Source: Variovorax sp. PAMC 28711
GTDB lineage: Bacteria > Pseudomonadota > Gammaproteobacteria > Burkholderiales > Burkholderiaceae_C
Assembly (NCBI RefSeq): GCF_001577265.1
Contig: NZ_CP014517.1
Location: 3,446,501 to 3,510,500, forward strand
DNA: 64,000 nt
Reading direction: 5' to 3'
Below, in pieces: positions 16,211 through 27,245 of the stretch; within the stretch, counting starts at the first letter, position 1; each line of letters starts with the position of its first letter. A program made the position numbers and the translations under genes. Below the pieces are notes generated by a model. It was not told the DNA's origin. It searched no databases and saw nothing but the letters and a program-made list of their open reading frames with translations.

Positions 16211-17443
16211 TCAGGCGCTGGCGACACGGCGTCCGATGTCGGGCCAGCGCCGGTGCAGCCACACCCAGGCGACGAGGCCGATGCCGAGCATCGAGATCGA
16301 AGTGAGCGCCAGCCCCAGCGTCGAATGCATCACCAGCGGCGCGATCACGCCGGCGACGAGGCCGTTGGCGGTCGAACCGATGACGGCCTGCAGCGACGAC
16401 GCCATGCCGCGCCGCTCCGGGTGCAAATCGAGCACCAGCAGCGTGATCACCGGCACCATCAGCGCCCAGCCGAACGCGAAGAACGCGAGCGGCCAGATGG
16501 CCCACAACGCGTTCGGTGTGAACAGCGCATTGGCCGCCACGTTGACGACAGACGTGATCAGCATGATCACGAAACCATCGCGAATCTGCCGCTTGGGCGC
16601 CACCTTGCCGGCCATGCGCCCGCTGACCCAGGCGCCGGACATGATGCCGCCGATGGTCATGAGGAAGAACCAGAAGAACTGCGTGGGCGCGAGCTGCAGG
16701 TGGTCGCCGAGGAAGGCCGGCGCGGCGAGCACGTAGAGGAACATGCCGTTGAACGGCACGCCGCTCGCGAGCGCGAGCAGCAGGAAGCGCGGATCGGAAC
16801 ACAGGTCGCGATACCCGCGCATCAGGTGGCGCACGTGGAACGACTGGCGCTGGTCGACATGCAGCGTTTCGGGCAGCAGCTTGTAGTTGGCGGTGAACAG
16901 AACGACGCCGACCGCGACCAGAAACCAGAACACGCTGTGCCAGCCCAGGTGCACGAACAGGAAGCCACCGACGATCGGCGCGATGGCCGGCGCCACGCCG
17001 AAATAGATCGTGACCTGGCTCATCACTTTCTGCGCTTCGGCCGGCGGGAACATGTCGCGAATGACCGCACGAGAGACCACGATGCCGGCGCCGGTCGACA
17101 ACCCTTGCAGCGCACGAAAGAACACCAGCTGCGCGATGTTTTGCGACAGCGCGCAGCCGAGTGACGCGAGGGTGAACACGGCCAGCCCCCACAGAACGAC
17201 CGGCCGGCGTCCGAAGCTGTCCGACAACGCGCCGTGGAACAGGTTCATGAACGCGAAGCCGAACAGGTACGCCGAGAGCGTTTGCTGCATCTCGACCGGC
17301 GTCGCGCCGATGGAGCGCGCGATGCCCGAGAACGCCGGGATGTAAGTGTCGATCGAGAAGGGACCGAGCATGCCGAGCACCGCGAGCAGGATGGCGAGGG
17401 CCCATCGCGGGGCTTTCCAGAGGGTTTGGGCGTCGGGGTTCAT
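16211..17443 (-). CDS. Bcr/CflA-family MFS multidrug efflux transporter
   Basis: The 410-residue protein has 12 predicted transmembrane segments and the DHA1 Bcr/CflA signatures: [20 protein letters not shown] in helix 1, motif [13 protein letters not shown] after helix 2 and [20 protein letters not shown] in helix 4. These proton-coupled inner-membrane pumps export drugs or small metabolites; the substrate is not predictable. The gene is monocistronic, starts at 17443 just past the rpoD terminator and converges on phhA. Confidence 0.92.
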   Translation of the reverse strand: MNPDAQTLWKAPRWALAILLAVLGMLGPFSIDTYIPAFSGIARSIGATPVEMQQTLSAYLFGFAFMNLFHGALSDSFGRRPVVLWGLAVFTLASLGCALSQNIAQLVFFRALQGLSTGAGIVVSRAVIRDMFPPAEAQKVMSQVTIYFGVAPAIAPIVGGFLFVHLGWHSVFWFLVAVGVVLFTANYKLLPETLHVDQRQSFHVRHLMRGYRDLCSDPRFLLLALASGVPFNGMFLYVLAAPAFLGDHLQLAPTQFFWFFLMTIGGIMSGAWVSGRMAGKVAPKRQIRDGFVIMLITSVVNVAANALFTPNALWAIWPLAFFAFGWALMVPVITLLVLDLHPERRGMASSLQAVIGSTANGLVAGVIAPLVMHSTLGLALTSISMLGIGLVAWVWLHRRWPDIGRRVASA

Positions 17444-17452
17444 GTGTCTCTC

Positions 17453-17499
17453 AAAACAAAGCGGACTTGCCGAACGCAGGGTCCGGCAAGTCCGCTTTT
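17453..17499 (-). terminator. Rho-independent terminator of rpoD
   Basis: A perfect 12-base-pair stem (17461-17472 with 17484-17495) around an 11-base loop lies 15 bases past the rpoD stop. On the minus strand it is followed by TTTGTTTT. The plus-strand side also has a TTTT run, so it may work in both directions. It separates rpoD from the MFS gene. Confidence 0.85.
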
Positions 17500-17513
17500 G
17501 GGGGCGTGGCTGA

Positions 17514-19886
<2,373 letters not shown>

Positions 19887-20139
19887 ACGACCTCGGACAT
19901 CAAGAGAAAAAACAAGCGGAATCACAAAGCACCACAAACCCGGTGCAGGCAGACAGGAGGAACTGAGGAAACGAGTTCCTCAAAAGTCAAAGCACAACGG
20001 CAAGATGTCGGGCGAACATTTGGAATGCAATCCTTGCGGTGTATTGGCCCGTTCCCACAGTGGGGAGTGCATTGCGCATGGGGCCGGCCCGGAGGTGTTG
20101 CTGTCGCTCTTGCCGAATTCGCTCGTAGCGAAGCCCTAC

Positions 20140-20165
20140 ATTATAGCGGGATAGCGGTATTTCAA
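20140..20165 (-). promoter_or_regulatory. Candidate rpoD promoter -10 (TATAAT) just after dnaG
   Basis: On the minus strand a perfect TATAAT (20140-20145) lies directly after the dnaG stop. TTGAAA (20160-20165) is upstream of it, but the spacer is only 14 bases, shorter than the usual 16-18. A separate rpoD transcript would have a leader of about 245 bases. No other feature was seen in the 275-base gap. Confidence 0.4.
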
Positions 20166-22093
20166 GCGTTGTCGGTGCTGGATTTGAGCCGGCTGCGCAG
20201 TACCAGCCGCCGCGCCTCGAGCGCTTTGTAGCGCTCCAGCGCCAGCGGATCGCTCCCCACGGCAGCGATCGCTTCGCTTTGCTGGGCTTTCAGCCGGTCG
20301 TCCAGCATGAAGTCGAGCACGCTGCCCAGTTCGCGTGCGGCGTCGGCCAGTTGTTCGCCTTCCGGGTCGCCGAGCGGCCCGCCGTCGGGACCGGTCATCA
20401 GGCGAACCGCGAGCGTCTCGAACGATTGCTCGCGCAGACCTTCGCGCAGCGCCGCCCAGGATTGGACCCCGTGTTCGTGCAACTGGCTGTCGAGCCAGGC
20501 GAACAGGCGGCCGTGCTCGCCAGGCAGGTCGCACAGCATCGAATGCAGCTCGTGCGACAGGCCTTCCCACTGCGCCATGTTCGACAGGAGCAGCCGGATC
20601 GCGACGTCCGGCCGTCCGAGCGGCAGCACGCGGCCGCCGGGCGCGGGTCGGTAGGGCGCCGATTTCGGGCGCCAACGCCCATCGCCCGGACGCTTCCAGC
20701 CCTCGTTCTGAAGGCGATCCGGCCCGTCGGACGCGTCGTCGCGCGGCGCCGCCGTGCGCGCCGACGCGGCGGCGGGCGCCGCTGCCCACAGCTCGCCGAG
20801 CGCCTGCGGGCTCAATTGCACCAGCGTGCCGATTTCGCCGAGCAGCTGGCGCTTGAGCGCGCCGTCGGGCATCGCGTTCCACATCGGGCGCACGTTGCTG
20901 GTCATGTGGGCGCGGCCCTCGGCGGTGCTGAGTTCGCAGCCTTCCCGCGCCGCCTCGAGCATGAAGCGCGACAGCGGCGTCGCCTCCGCCACGAAGCGCG
21001 CGAACGCGTCGGCGCCGAATTCGCGGATGAAGCTGTCCGGGTCGTGCTCGGCCGGCAGAAACAGGAACTTGATGCTGCGCACGTCCGTGGCATAAGGAAT
21101 CGCGCCGTCCAGCGCCTTGCGCGCGGCGCGGCGGCCGGCGGCGTCGCCATCGAAGCTGAACACCACCGATTCGGTGAAACGAAAGAGTTTCTGCACATGC
21201 TCCGTCGTGCAGGCGGTGCCGAGCGTCGCCACCGCGTTCGGAAAGCCGAGTTGCGCCAGCGCGACCACGTCCATGTAGCCTTCGGTGACCAGCGCGTAGC
21301 CCTTGTCGCGAAAGGCCGCCCGCGCCTCGTAGAGGCCGTAGAGTTCGCGGCCCTTGCTGAACACCGGCGTTTCCGGCGAGTTGAGGTACTTCGGCTTTTC
21401 ATCGCCGAGCACGCGGCCGCCGAAGCCGATGCACTCGCCCTTGACGTTGCGGATCGGGAACATCACCCGGTCGCGAAAGCGGTCGTAGCGTCTGGCCTCG
21501 CTCTCGTCGAGTTGGCCGTCCTCGGTGTTGACGATGACGAGGCCGCTCTCGGCCAGCAACGGATCGTCGTAGTCGGGGAACACGCTGGCCAGTGCGCGCC
21601 AGCCCGCCGGCGCGTAGCCGATGCCGAATGCCCTGGCGATTTCACCCGAGACGCCGCGGCCCTTCAGGTAGTCGATGGCGCCCGGTGCGTTGCGCAGCTG
21701 CTTTCGATAGGCCTCGCCGGCCTTTTCGAGCACATCGGTGAGCGTGGCCTGCTTGGCGCGCTGGCCGGCGAGGCGGGCGCGCTCGGCGGGGGAGGCGTCG
21801 TCTTCGGGCACTTGCAGGCCGTATTGACCGGCCAGGTCGTTCACCGCTTCGACGAAGCCCATGCCGGCATGTTCCATGAGGAAACCGATGGCATTGCCGT
21901 GCACTCCGCAGCCGAAGCAGTGATAGAACTGTTTGCTCGGGCTGACCGAGAACGACGGTGATTTCTCGCCGTGGAACGGACAGAGCCCCATGAAATTGGC
22001 GCCCGCCTTCTTGAGTTGCACATAGCGCCCGACGATCTCCACCACGTCGGCGCGCGCGATGAGTTCCTGGATGAAAGATGCGGGGATGGTCAT
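20162..22093 (-). CDS. dnaG: DNA primase
   Basis: The 643-residue enzyme makes RNA primers for the replisome. It has an N-terminal CHC2 zinc-binding domain (FMGLCPFHGEKSPSFSVSP with CFGCGVHGN), a primase core and a TOPRIM domain (LVTEGYMDVVAL; VFSFDGDAAGRRAARKAL). The C-terminal DnaB-interacting region follows a Pro/Arg-rich linker. The start at 22093 is the family-typical MTIPASFIQELIARADVVE. The gene precedes rpoD on the same strand. rpsU is not upstream; instead a YihY-type gene diverges 48 bases away. Confidence 0.97.
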   Translation of the reverse strand: MTIPASFIQELIARADVVEIVGRYVQLKKAGANFMGLCPFHGEKSPSFSVSPSKQFYHCFGCGVHGNAIGFLMEHAGMGFVEAVNDLAGQYGLQVPEDDASPAERARLAGQRAKQATLTDVLEKAGEAYRKQLRNAPGAIDYLKGRGVSGEIARAFGIGYAPAGWRALASVFPDYDDPLLAESGLVIVNTEDGQLDESEARRYDRFRDRVMFPIRNVKGECIGFGGRVLGDEKPKYLNSPETPVFSKGRELYGLYEARAAFRDKGYALVTEGYMDVVALAQLGFPNAVATLGTACTTEHVQKLFRFTESVVFSFDGDAAGRRAARKALDGAIPYATDVRSIKFLFLPAEHDPDSFIREFGADAFARFVAEATPLSRFMLEAAREGCELSTAEGRAHMTSNVRPMWNAMPDGALKRQLLGEIGTLVQLSPQALGELWAAAPAAASARTAAPRDDASDGPDRLQNEGWKRPGDGRWRPKSAPYRPAPGGRVLPLGRPDVAIRLLLSNMAQWEGLSHELHSMLCDLPGEHGRLFAWLDSQLHEHGVQSWAALREGLREQSFETLAVRLMTGPDGGPLGDPEGEQLADAARELGSVLDFMLDDRLKAQQSEAIAAVGSDPLALERYKALEARRLVLRSRLKSSTDNA

Positions 22094-22141
22094 GGGGGCG
22101 GGAGCCGTGGATGATACGCAGCCACCCGGCAAAATGAGTGC

Positions 22142-23056
22142 ATGACACGCAAACCCCTGCACCAGGCCGCTCGCCATGCCGCACCCCTGCTGCGCCATCC
22201 GTTGCGCTTCGTGTGGGATGCGCTGAAGGCTTTTCGCGCCAACCAGGGCTTGCTGCTGGCCGGTGCCGTCGCCTACTACGCGTTGCTGTCGATCGTGCCC
22301 TTGCTCATCGTGAGCGTGATGGCGCTGTCGCACTTCCTCGATCAGCGCGAACTGCTCTCGACCATCGGCCGTTACCTCGAATGGCTGTTGCCCGGCCAGT
22401 CGAAGGCGATCGTGACCGAGCTGTCGAATTTTCTGGACCACCGCGACGTGCTCGGGCCGGTGCTGCTGGTGACGATGATTTTCTTCAGCTCCCTCGCGTT
22501 CACCGTGCTCGAGTCGGCCATGGCGGTGATCTTCCACCACCGCAAGGCCGAGCACAAACGGCACGCGTTGCTGTCCGTGGTGCTGCCCTACGTGTACATC
22601 GCCTGCCTGTGCGCAGGCTTGTTGCTGGTCACGCTGGTGTCGGGTGCGTTGCAGCTCATCGGACAGGAAACGGTCGACCTGTTCGACCACAGCTGGTCGC
22701 TGTCGGGCGTCTCGGGCGTGCTGCTGTACTTGTTGGGGCTCGGCGGCGAAATCTTCATGCTGACCTCGCTCTACCTGGTGATGCCGGTCGGCCGGCTGTC
22801 GTGGCGCCACGCACTGCTCGGCGGTGTGACAGCGGCGCTGCTCTGGGAAGTCACGCGCCGCGTGCTGGTCTGGTACTTCTCTTCGTTGTCGCAGGTGAAC
22901 GTGGTGTACGGCTCGCTCACCACCGCGATCGTGGTGCTGCTCAGCCTGGAGATCGCCGCCACGCTGGTGCTCTTCGGTGCACAGGTGATCGCACAGTACG
23001 AGCGGCTGGAGCGCACCGGCAGCAGCGAGCCGGTGGGCGGTGGCCTGGGCGTTTAG
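22142..23056 (+). CDS. YihY/UPF0761 (BrkB-like) inner-membrane protein
   Basis: The 304-residue protein has about six transmembrane helices and the family core: FRANQGLLLAGAVAYYALLS, a run of hydrophobic segments around YVYIACLCAGLLLVTLVSGA, and YGSLTTAIVVLLSLEIAATL with LFGAQVIAQYERLE at the end. The family was once called ribonuclease BN by mistake and is now treated as a membrane protein of unclear function. It diverges from dnaG and converges on a dehydrogenase gene 28 bases downstream. Confidence 0.88.
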   Translation: MTRKPLHQAARHAAPLLRHPLRFVWDALKAFRANQGLLLAGAVAYYALLSIVPLLIVSVMALSHFLDQRELLSTIGRYLEWLLPGQSKAIVTELSNFLDHRDVLGPVLLVTMIFFSSLAFTVLESAMAVIFHHRKAEHKRHALLSVVLPYVYIACLCAGLLLVTLVSGALQLIGQETVDLFDHSWSLSGVSGVLLYLLGLGGEIFMLTSLYLVMPVGRLSWRHALLGGVTAALLWEVTRRVLVWYFSSLSQVNVVYGSLTTAIVVLLSLEIAATLVLFGAQVIAQYERLERTGSSEPVGGGLGV

Positions 23057-23084
23057 TGCGGCGAGCCACCGCCATGGTTGAACG

Positions 23085-23843
23085 TCAGCGCGGGGGCAGG
23101 CGGATCGCGCCGTCGAGGCGAATGACCTCGCCGTTCAGCATGTCGTTTTCAATGATGTGCTTGGCAAGCTTGGCGTAGTCCTCCGGCGTGCCGAGGCGCG
23201 ACGGAAAAGGCACGCTCGCGGCCAGCGCGTCCTGCAGATCCTGCGGCATGCCGAACAGCATCGGCGTGCCGAAGATGCCGGGCGCAATCGTCATGTTGCG
23301 GATGCCGTTGCGTGCCAGGTCGCGTGCGATCGGCAACGTCATGCCGACCACGCCGCCCTTGGACGCCGAGTAGGCCGCCTGGCCCATCTGTCCGTCGTAG
23401 GCCGCGACGGACGCGGTGGAGATCATCACGCCGCGCTCGCCGGTCGATTCGGGGTCGTTCTTGCTCATGGCCTCGGCCGCGAGCCGGATCATGTTGAAGC
23501 TGCCGATGAGGTTGACGGTCACGGTCTTCGCGAACACCGCGAGCGCATGCGCGCCGTTCTTGCCGACCGTCTTTTCGGCCGGTGCGATGCCCGCGCAGTT
23601 GACGAGGCCGAAGAGCTTGCCGATCTGCAGGGCGGCCGCGACGACGGCTTGGCCGTCGGCCTCCTGGCTCACGTCGCACTTCACGAACACACCGTCGATG
23701 TCGGCTGCGACAGCCGCGCCCTTGTCGGCCTGCATGTCGGCCACGACCACCTTGGCGCCGTTGGCCGCCAGCATCCGTGCCGTGCCTTCACCGAGGCCCG
23801 AAGCGCCCCCGGTGACGATGAAAACCTTGCCTGCGATCTGCAT
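23085..23843 (-). CDS. Short-chain dehydrogenase, 3-hydroxyacyl-CoA dehydrogenase (HSD17B10) type
   Basis: The 252-residue NAD-dependent enzyme has the Rossmann motif [14 protein letters not shown] and NAG-equivalent [10 protein letters not shown]. The catalytic residues are a serine in [14 protein letters not shown] with the YSASKGG tyrosine and lysine. The overall sequence, including [12 protein letters not shown] and the C-terminal [15 protein letters not shown], resembles type II 3-hydroxyacyl-CoA dehydrogenases that act on branched or short 3-hydroxyacyl-CoAs. It is cytoplasmic. It is downstream of the phasin gene but separated by a strong terminator, so it is likely independently transcribed. 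Confidence 0.88.
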   Translation of the reverse strand: MQIAGKVFIVTGGASGLGEGTARMLAANGAKVVVADMQADKGAAVAADIDGVFVKCDVSQEADGQAVVAAALQIGKLFGLVNCAGIAPAEKTVGKNGAHALAVFAKTVTVNLIGSFNMIRLAAEAMSKNDPESTGERGVMISTASVAAYDGQMGQAAYSASKGGVVGMTLPIARDLARNGIRNMTIAPGIFGTPMLFGMPQDLQDALAASVPFPSRLGTPEDYAKLAKHIIENDMLNGEVIRLDGAIRLPPR

Positions 23844-23891
23844 GTGGATGTCTCCTGCTGAATGAAGCGGTCGATCATACGGACGCGGGCC

Positions 23892-23919
23892 AAAAAAAAG
23901 CCCCGTCCGGAGACGGGGC
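23892..23919 (-). terminator. Rho-independent terminator of the phasin gene
   Basis: GCCCCGTC (23900-23907) and GACGGGGC (23912-23919) form an eight-pair stem with a four-base loop. On the minus strand it is followed by eight T residues. It sits about 40 bases past the phasin stop, as expected for a very highly expressed granule protein. Confidence 0.9.
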
Positions 23920-23960
23920 CTGAATTGGGTCCGTGAAGACCCAAGGAGACAACTTGTGGC

Positions 23961-24512
23961 TTAACGCTTGGTCTTGGCAGTTGCGGTCTTCGCAGCGTTC
24001 ATGGCTTGCGCGGACGCAGCAGTGAAGTTCGCTTCAGCGACGTCGGAAGCTTGCTTGACGGCCTTTTGAACCGATTCGAAAGCGTTGTTGGCAGCGGCGA
24101 CGGCGCTCTTCATCATGGCGACGGCGGTTTCCGAGCCGGCGGGTGCATTCTTGGCAGCGCTGTCGACCATGCCGACGAGGGTGGCTTGCGTTTCAGCGGC
24201 CTTGGCTTCGAAAGCCTTGGTGAATTCGGCGCTGGTCCCCTGCGCGATGTCGTACAGGTGACGGCTGTAGGCAGCGGTCTTTTCGGCCATCGGCTGGAAC
24301 ATGGCGGCTTGCAGTGCCATCAGTTCCTTGGCGTCCTTGACGCTCATCACGGCCTGGGCGGTGCCGGCGGCTTCGCTCAGTGCAGCCCTGGAGGCGGTCA
24401 CGTTGAGCTCGACCAGCTTTTCCATGCCTTCGAACGCCTTGGTGGTCAGGCCGAACATGGTTTCGAGAGCGGTTTTTTGCGAAGCGATGAGTTGGTCAGC
24501 GGTCAGTGCCAT
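23961..24512 (-). CDS. phaP: Phasin family protein (polyhydroxyalkanoate granule coat)
   Basis: The 183-residue alanine-rich, almost wholly helical protein matches the phasin_2 family: [20 protein letters not shown] at the start, [20 protein letters not shown], and an amphipathic tail rich in Ala and Lys ending [10 protein letters not shown]. Phasins coat polyhydroxyalkanoate granules and set their size and number. The gene has its own promoter with two PhaR-like sites upstream and a strong terminator, consistent with a self-contained PHA-responsive unit. No PHA synthase is in the window. Confidence 0.92.
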   Translation of the reverse strand: MALTADQLIASQKTALETMFGLTTKAFEGMEKLVELNVTASRAALSEAAGTAQAVMSVKDAKELMALQAAMFQPMAEKTAAYSRHLYDIAQGTSAEFTKAFEAKAAETQATLVGMVDSAAKNAPAGSETAVAMMKSAVAAANNAFESVQKAVKQASDVAEANFTAASAQAMNAAKTATAKTKR

Positions 24513-24570
24513 GGTGTTCTCCGGAGGATGATTGAAAGTACGTGACTGTTACGCTGTCAGGTCGCTTATG

Positions 24571-24581
24571 TTGCGGTGCAG
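24571..24581. promoter_or_regulatory. Second, imperfect PhaR-like site at the phasin transcription start
   Basis: TTGC-GGT-GCAG (CTGC-ACC-GCAA on the minus strand) differs by one base from the CTGC-N3-GCAG pattern. It lies about ten bases downstream of the predicted -10, where a bound repressor would block transcription. This is weaker than the site at 24627. Confidence 0.45.
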
Positions 24582-24591
24582 CATGGCCTGA

Positions 24592-24619
24592 AGTATAGGC
24601 AGCTGACGGGCGTGGGCAA
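24592..24619 (-). promoter_or_regulatory. Sigma-70 promoter of the phasin gene
   Basis: On the minus strand TTGCCC (24614-24619) and TATACT (24592-24597) are separated by 16 bases. The predicted start is near 24585, giving a leader of about 73 bases. The two PhaR-like palindromes flank this promoter. Confidence 0.6.
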
Positions 24620-24626
24620 GCGGTTT

Positions 24627-24643
24627 TTGCTGCTATGCAGCAA
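24627..24643. promoter_or_regulatory. Perfect PhaR-type operator upstream of the phasin promoter
   Basis: TTGCTGC-TAT-GCAGCAA is a perfect 7-3-7 palindrome containing CTGC-N3-GCAG, the recognition pattern reported for the PHA-sensing repressor PhaR of Paracoccus. It lies eight bases upstream of the phasin -35 and about 50 bases before the divergent thioesterase start, so it could affect both genes. Confidence 0.65.
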
Positions 24644-24691
24644 TTTAGAGCGGGCTTCCTAAAAGGGGCCGCACTGGCAAAATCCGCCGCC

Positions 24692-25132
24692 ATGATCGCC
24701 CGACCGCAACCCAATCTCCGCAACAGCTACTGCGCCTTTCGCACCATCCCGACGCGCTGGGCCGACAACGACATGTACGGCCACGTCAACAACGTCGTGT
24801 ACTACGGCTGGTTCGACACGGTGGTGAATGCGCTGCTCATCGAACGGGGCGCACTCGACATCCACAGCGGCAGCACGATCGGCTTCGTGGTGGAGACGCA
24901 ATGCAACTACTTCGCGCCGTTGGCCTTTCCCCAAACCGTGGAGGCGGCCATCCGGGTGGCGGAGGCAGGGAATTCGAGCGTGCGCTACGAGATCGGCCTC
25001 TTTGCCCAGGGATCGGAAACCGCAGCGGCGCAGGGCCACTTCGTGCACGTGTACGTCGATCGTGCGACGCATCGCCCCGTGCGCTTACCCGATGCATTGC
25101 GGCGCGTGGTCGACGAACTCACGACGCCATAA
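24692..25132 (+). CDS. Acyl-CoA thioesterase, 4-hydroxybenzoyl-CoA thioesterase (hotdog) family
   Basis: The 146-residue hotdog-fold protein has the family active-site region TRWADNDMYGHVNNVVYYGW, with the aspartate-to-histidine signature DNDMYGHVNN. It also has VETQCNYFAPLAFPQTVEA. Such enzymes are cytoplasmic tetramers that hydrolyse acyl-CoA thioesters; chain length is not predictable. The start at 24692 matches the family N-terminus. An ATG at 24635 lies inside the PhaR-like operator and was rejected. It diverges from the phasin gene. Confidence 0.85.
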   Translation: MIARPQPNLRNSYCAFRTIPTRWADNDMYGHVNNVVYYGWFDTVVNALLIERGALDIHSGSTIGFVVETQCNYFAPLAFPQTVEAAIRVAEAGNSSVRYEIGLFAQGSETAAAQGHFVHVYVDRATHRPVRLPDALRRVVDELTTP

Positions 25133-25158
25133 AAAACGGCGCCTTGCGGCGCCGTTTT
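25132..25158. terminator. Bidirectional terminator between the thioesterase and the cysteine-repeat protein
   Basis: ACGGCGCC (25136-25143), loop TTGC and GGCGCCGT (25148-25155) form an eight-pair stem. It is flanked by an A-run on the left and a T-run on the right, so it can terminate transcripts from both converging genes. It overlaps the end of the thioesterase stop codon. Confidence 0.85.
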
Positions 25159-25174
25159 ATCGAGGCGGAAAAGC

Positions 25175-25576
25175 TTAGCTCTTCATGGCCTTGATGTCGG
25201 CCTTGCCCTTGTCGTGGTCAGCCTTCGACTGCTTCACGCAGGCGCTCTTGGCGTCGCCCGTCTGGTCGTCGCACTTTTCCTTGGCGACTTCATAGGTCAT
25301 GTCGTTCTTTTCTTCGGCGACCTTCTTCATGTGGCTGGCGCTGGGCTTGTAGCCTTGTTCCAACTCCGCCTTGGCGACCTTCTCGGTGCCCTTGGCTTCC
25401 TTTTCGCACACGTCCTTGGCGTTGTCCTTCAGCGTGTCGCACTTGGCCTTGGCCACCTTGTAATCGGCTTCGATCTTTTCCTTGGCGACGTTGTATTCGT
25501 CCTTGGTCATGGCGCTGGCCTGGCCGGCCACCAGACAGCCAGACATGATGGCGATGGCAAGAAGATGTTTTTTCAT
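25175..25576 (-). CDS. Exported lysine-rich protein with two cysteine-containing repeats
   Basis: The 133-residue protein has a clear signal peptide (MKKHLLAIAIMSGCLVAGQA, cleavage after ASA). The mature part is charged, Lys/Asp/Glu-rich and helical, and contains an internal duplication. The segment YKVAKAKCDTLKDNAKDVC (starting near residue 39) is repeated as YEVAKEKCDDQTGDAKSAC (near residue 95), each with a Cys-x10-Cys pair suited to one helix-pinning disulfide. This predicts a periplasmic, stress-type helical protein. I do not recognise a named domain. A CsbD-family stress gene lies 52 bases upstream on the same strand. Confidence 0.8.
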   Translation of the reverse strand: MKKHLLAIAIMSGCLVAGQASAMTKDEYNVAKEKIEADYKVAKAKCDTLKDNAKDVCEKEAKGTEKVAKAELEQGYKPSASHMKKVAEEKNDMTYEVAKEKCDDQTGDAKSACVKQSKADHDKGKADIKAMKS

Positions 25577-25628
25577 GAGAAGTTCCTCGTTAAGTTATTG
25601 AATCGTTTTTCAGTCAGGCAGAACGGCG

Positions 25629-25862
25629 TCAGACCTTTTCGAACCACAGTGCGTCGGGCGTACGCCCATCGCGTGCTTCCCAGTCCTTGACCTGCTTTTC
25701 GGCTTCGTCGCGGCTGACGCCATGGCGTTCCTGAATGCGTCCGAGCAGCTGGTCACGCTTGCCTGCAACGACGTCGAAATCGTCGTCGGTCAGCTTGCCC
25801 CACTGCTCCTGGACCTTGCCCTTGAGCTGCTTCCAGTTGCCTTCGATGGTGTCTTTGTTCAT
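25629..25862 (-). CDS. CsbD-family general stress protein
   Basis: The 77-residue protein begins MNKDTIEGNWKQLKGKVQEQ, the hallmark of the CsbD/YjbJ family, and continues with WGKLTDDDFDVVAGKRDQLL and a C-terminal helix. These small hydrophilic cytoplasmic proteins are induced by general stress; their biochemical role is not established. The start at 25862 has a good AAGGAGAA ribosome site immediately upstream. The C-terminal DWEARDGRTPDALWFEKV extension is slightly longer than in the shortest homologues. Confidence 0.9.
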   Translation of the reverse strand: MNKDTIEGNWKQLKGKVQEQWGKLTDDDFDVVAGKRDQLLGRIQERHGVSRDEAEKQVKDWEARDGRTPDALWFEKV

Positions 25863-26036
25863 GACGCGTTCTCCTTTGCTTGGGTTGAAACGGCGACCTG
25901 TCGCCGCCGTGGAAGAAATGTCGCGTGGGGTGTTCGCAGAGGCGGTAGGACGCTCCGGCGAGGGGCCGTAGGCACGCGCCGACGACCCCCGTGATAATCG
26001 AACGCACACACCAACGAGAGACATGCACGCCGCACC

Positions 26037-27245
26037 ATGATCATTCAAAGCCTGCTGGACACCGATCTCTACAAGTTCACGATGATGCAGGTCGTGCTGC
26101 ACCACTTTCCGGGCGCGCAGGTCGAGTACCGCTTCAAGTGCCGCAACCCCGGCGTCGACCTTGCGCAGTTCGCCAACGAGATCCGCGACGAGGTGCGCGA
26201 CCTGTGCTCGCTGCAGTTCCGCGACGCCGAATTGACCTACCTGCGGTCGATGCGTTTCATCAAAAGCGACTTCGTCGATTTCCTCGGTCTCTTCAAGCTC
26301 AACGAGAAATACATCAGCATCGTTCCGCAGGCTTCGGGGGAAATCGAAATCAGCATCAAGGGCCCTTGGCTGCACACGATCCTGTTCGAGATTCCGGTGC
26401 TCGCGATCGTCAACGAGGTCTACTTTCGCAACACCGCCAGGACGCCCGATCTCGCGCAAGGCCGGCAACGACTCGAAGCCAAGATCTCGCAATTGCAGCA
26501 AGACGGCTTGGGCGATCTCAAGATCGCGGACTACGGCACTCGCCGCCGCTTCTCGAAGTCGTGGCACGAAGAGGTGCTGCGCACGCTGAGCGCGCGCCTG
26601 GGGGCGGTGTCGGTGTCGGTTCCGTCCAGGTCGGGCGACGGCAACTCGCCGCAGTTCGCGGGCACCAGCAATGTGCTCTACGCCATGAAGCTCGGCCTGA
26701 TACCGCTCGGCACCATGGCGCACGAATACCTGCAGGCCTGTCAGGCGCTCGGTCCGCGGCTGCGCGACAGCCAGGTCTTCGGCTTCGAGATGTGGAGCCG
26801 CGAATACCGGGGCGACCTCGGCATCGCGCTGTCCGACGTGTACGGAATGAGCGCGTTCCTGCGCGACTTCGACCTGCTGTTCTGCAAGCTCTTCGATGGT
26901 TCGCGCCATGACAGCGGCGATCCGTTCCAGTGGGGCGAACGGATGCTGGCGCACTACGTGGCCAACCGGGTCGATCCAAAGACCAAGACGCTCATCTTCA
27001 GCGACGGCCTCACCGTGCCGCGCACCATCGAGCTGTACCAGCAGTTCCGCGGGCGCTGCCAGCTGGCGTTCGGCATCGGCACCAACCTCACCAACGACCT
27101 GGGCTACGAGCCGCTGCAGATCGTCATCAAGATGATCAGGTGCAACGGCCAACCCGTGGCCAAGCTGTCCGACACCCCATCGAAGAACATGTGCGAGGAC
27201 GAAAAGTACCTGGCCTATCTTCGGCAAGTCTTCGAGATCGCATGA
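26037..27245 (+). CDS. pncB: Nicotinate phosphoribosyltransferase
   Basis: The 402-residue cytoplasmic enzyme couples nicotinate and PRPP to nicotinate mononucleotide in NAD salvage. It begins [20 protein letters not shown], which contains the family TDLYKFTM signature. It has [28 protein letters not shown] with the phosphorylatable-His region (MAHEYLQ), [26 protein letters not shown], and [12 protein letters not shown] near the end. It is the first gene of a plus-strand run and overlaps the antiporter start by ATGA. Confidence 0.96.
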   Translation: MIIQSLLDTDLYKFTMMQVVLHHFPGAQVEYRFKCRNPGVDLAQFANEIRDEVRDLCSLQFRDAELTYLRSMRFIKSDFVDFLGLFKLNEKYISIVPQASGEIEISIKGPWLHTILFEIPVLAIVNEVYFRNTARTPDLAQGRQRLEAKISQLQQDGLGDLKIADYGTRRRFSKSWHEEVLRTLSARLGAVSVSVPSRSGDGNSPQFAGTSNVLYAMKLGLIPLGTMAHEYLQACQALGPRLRDSQVFGFEMWSREYRGDLGIALSDVYGMSAFLRDFDLLFCKLFDGSRHDSGDPFQWGERMLAHYVANRVDPKTKTLIFSDGLTVPRTIELYQQFRGRCQLAFGIGTNLTNDLGYEPLQIVIKMIRCNGQPVAKLSDTPSKNMCEDEKYLAYLRQVFEIA

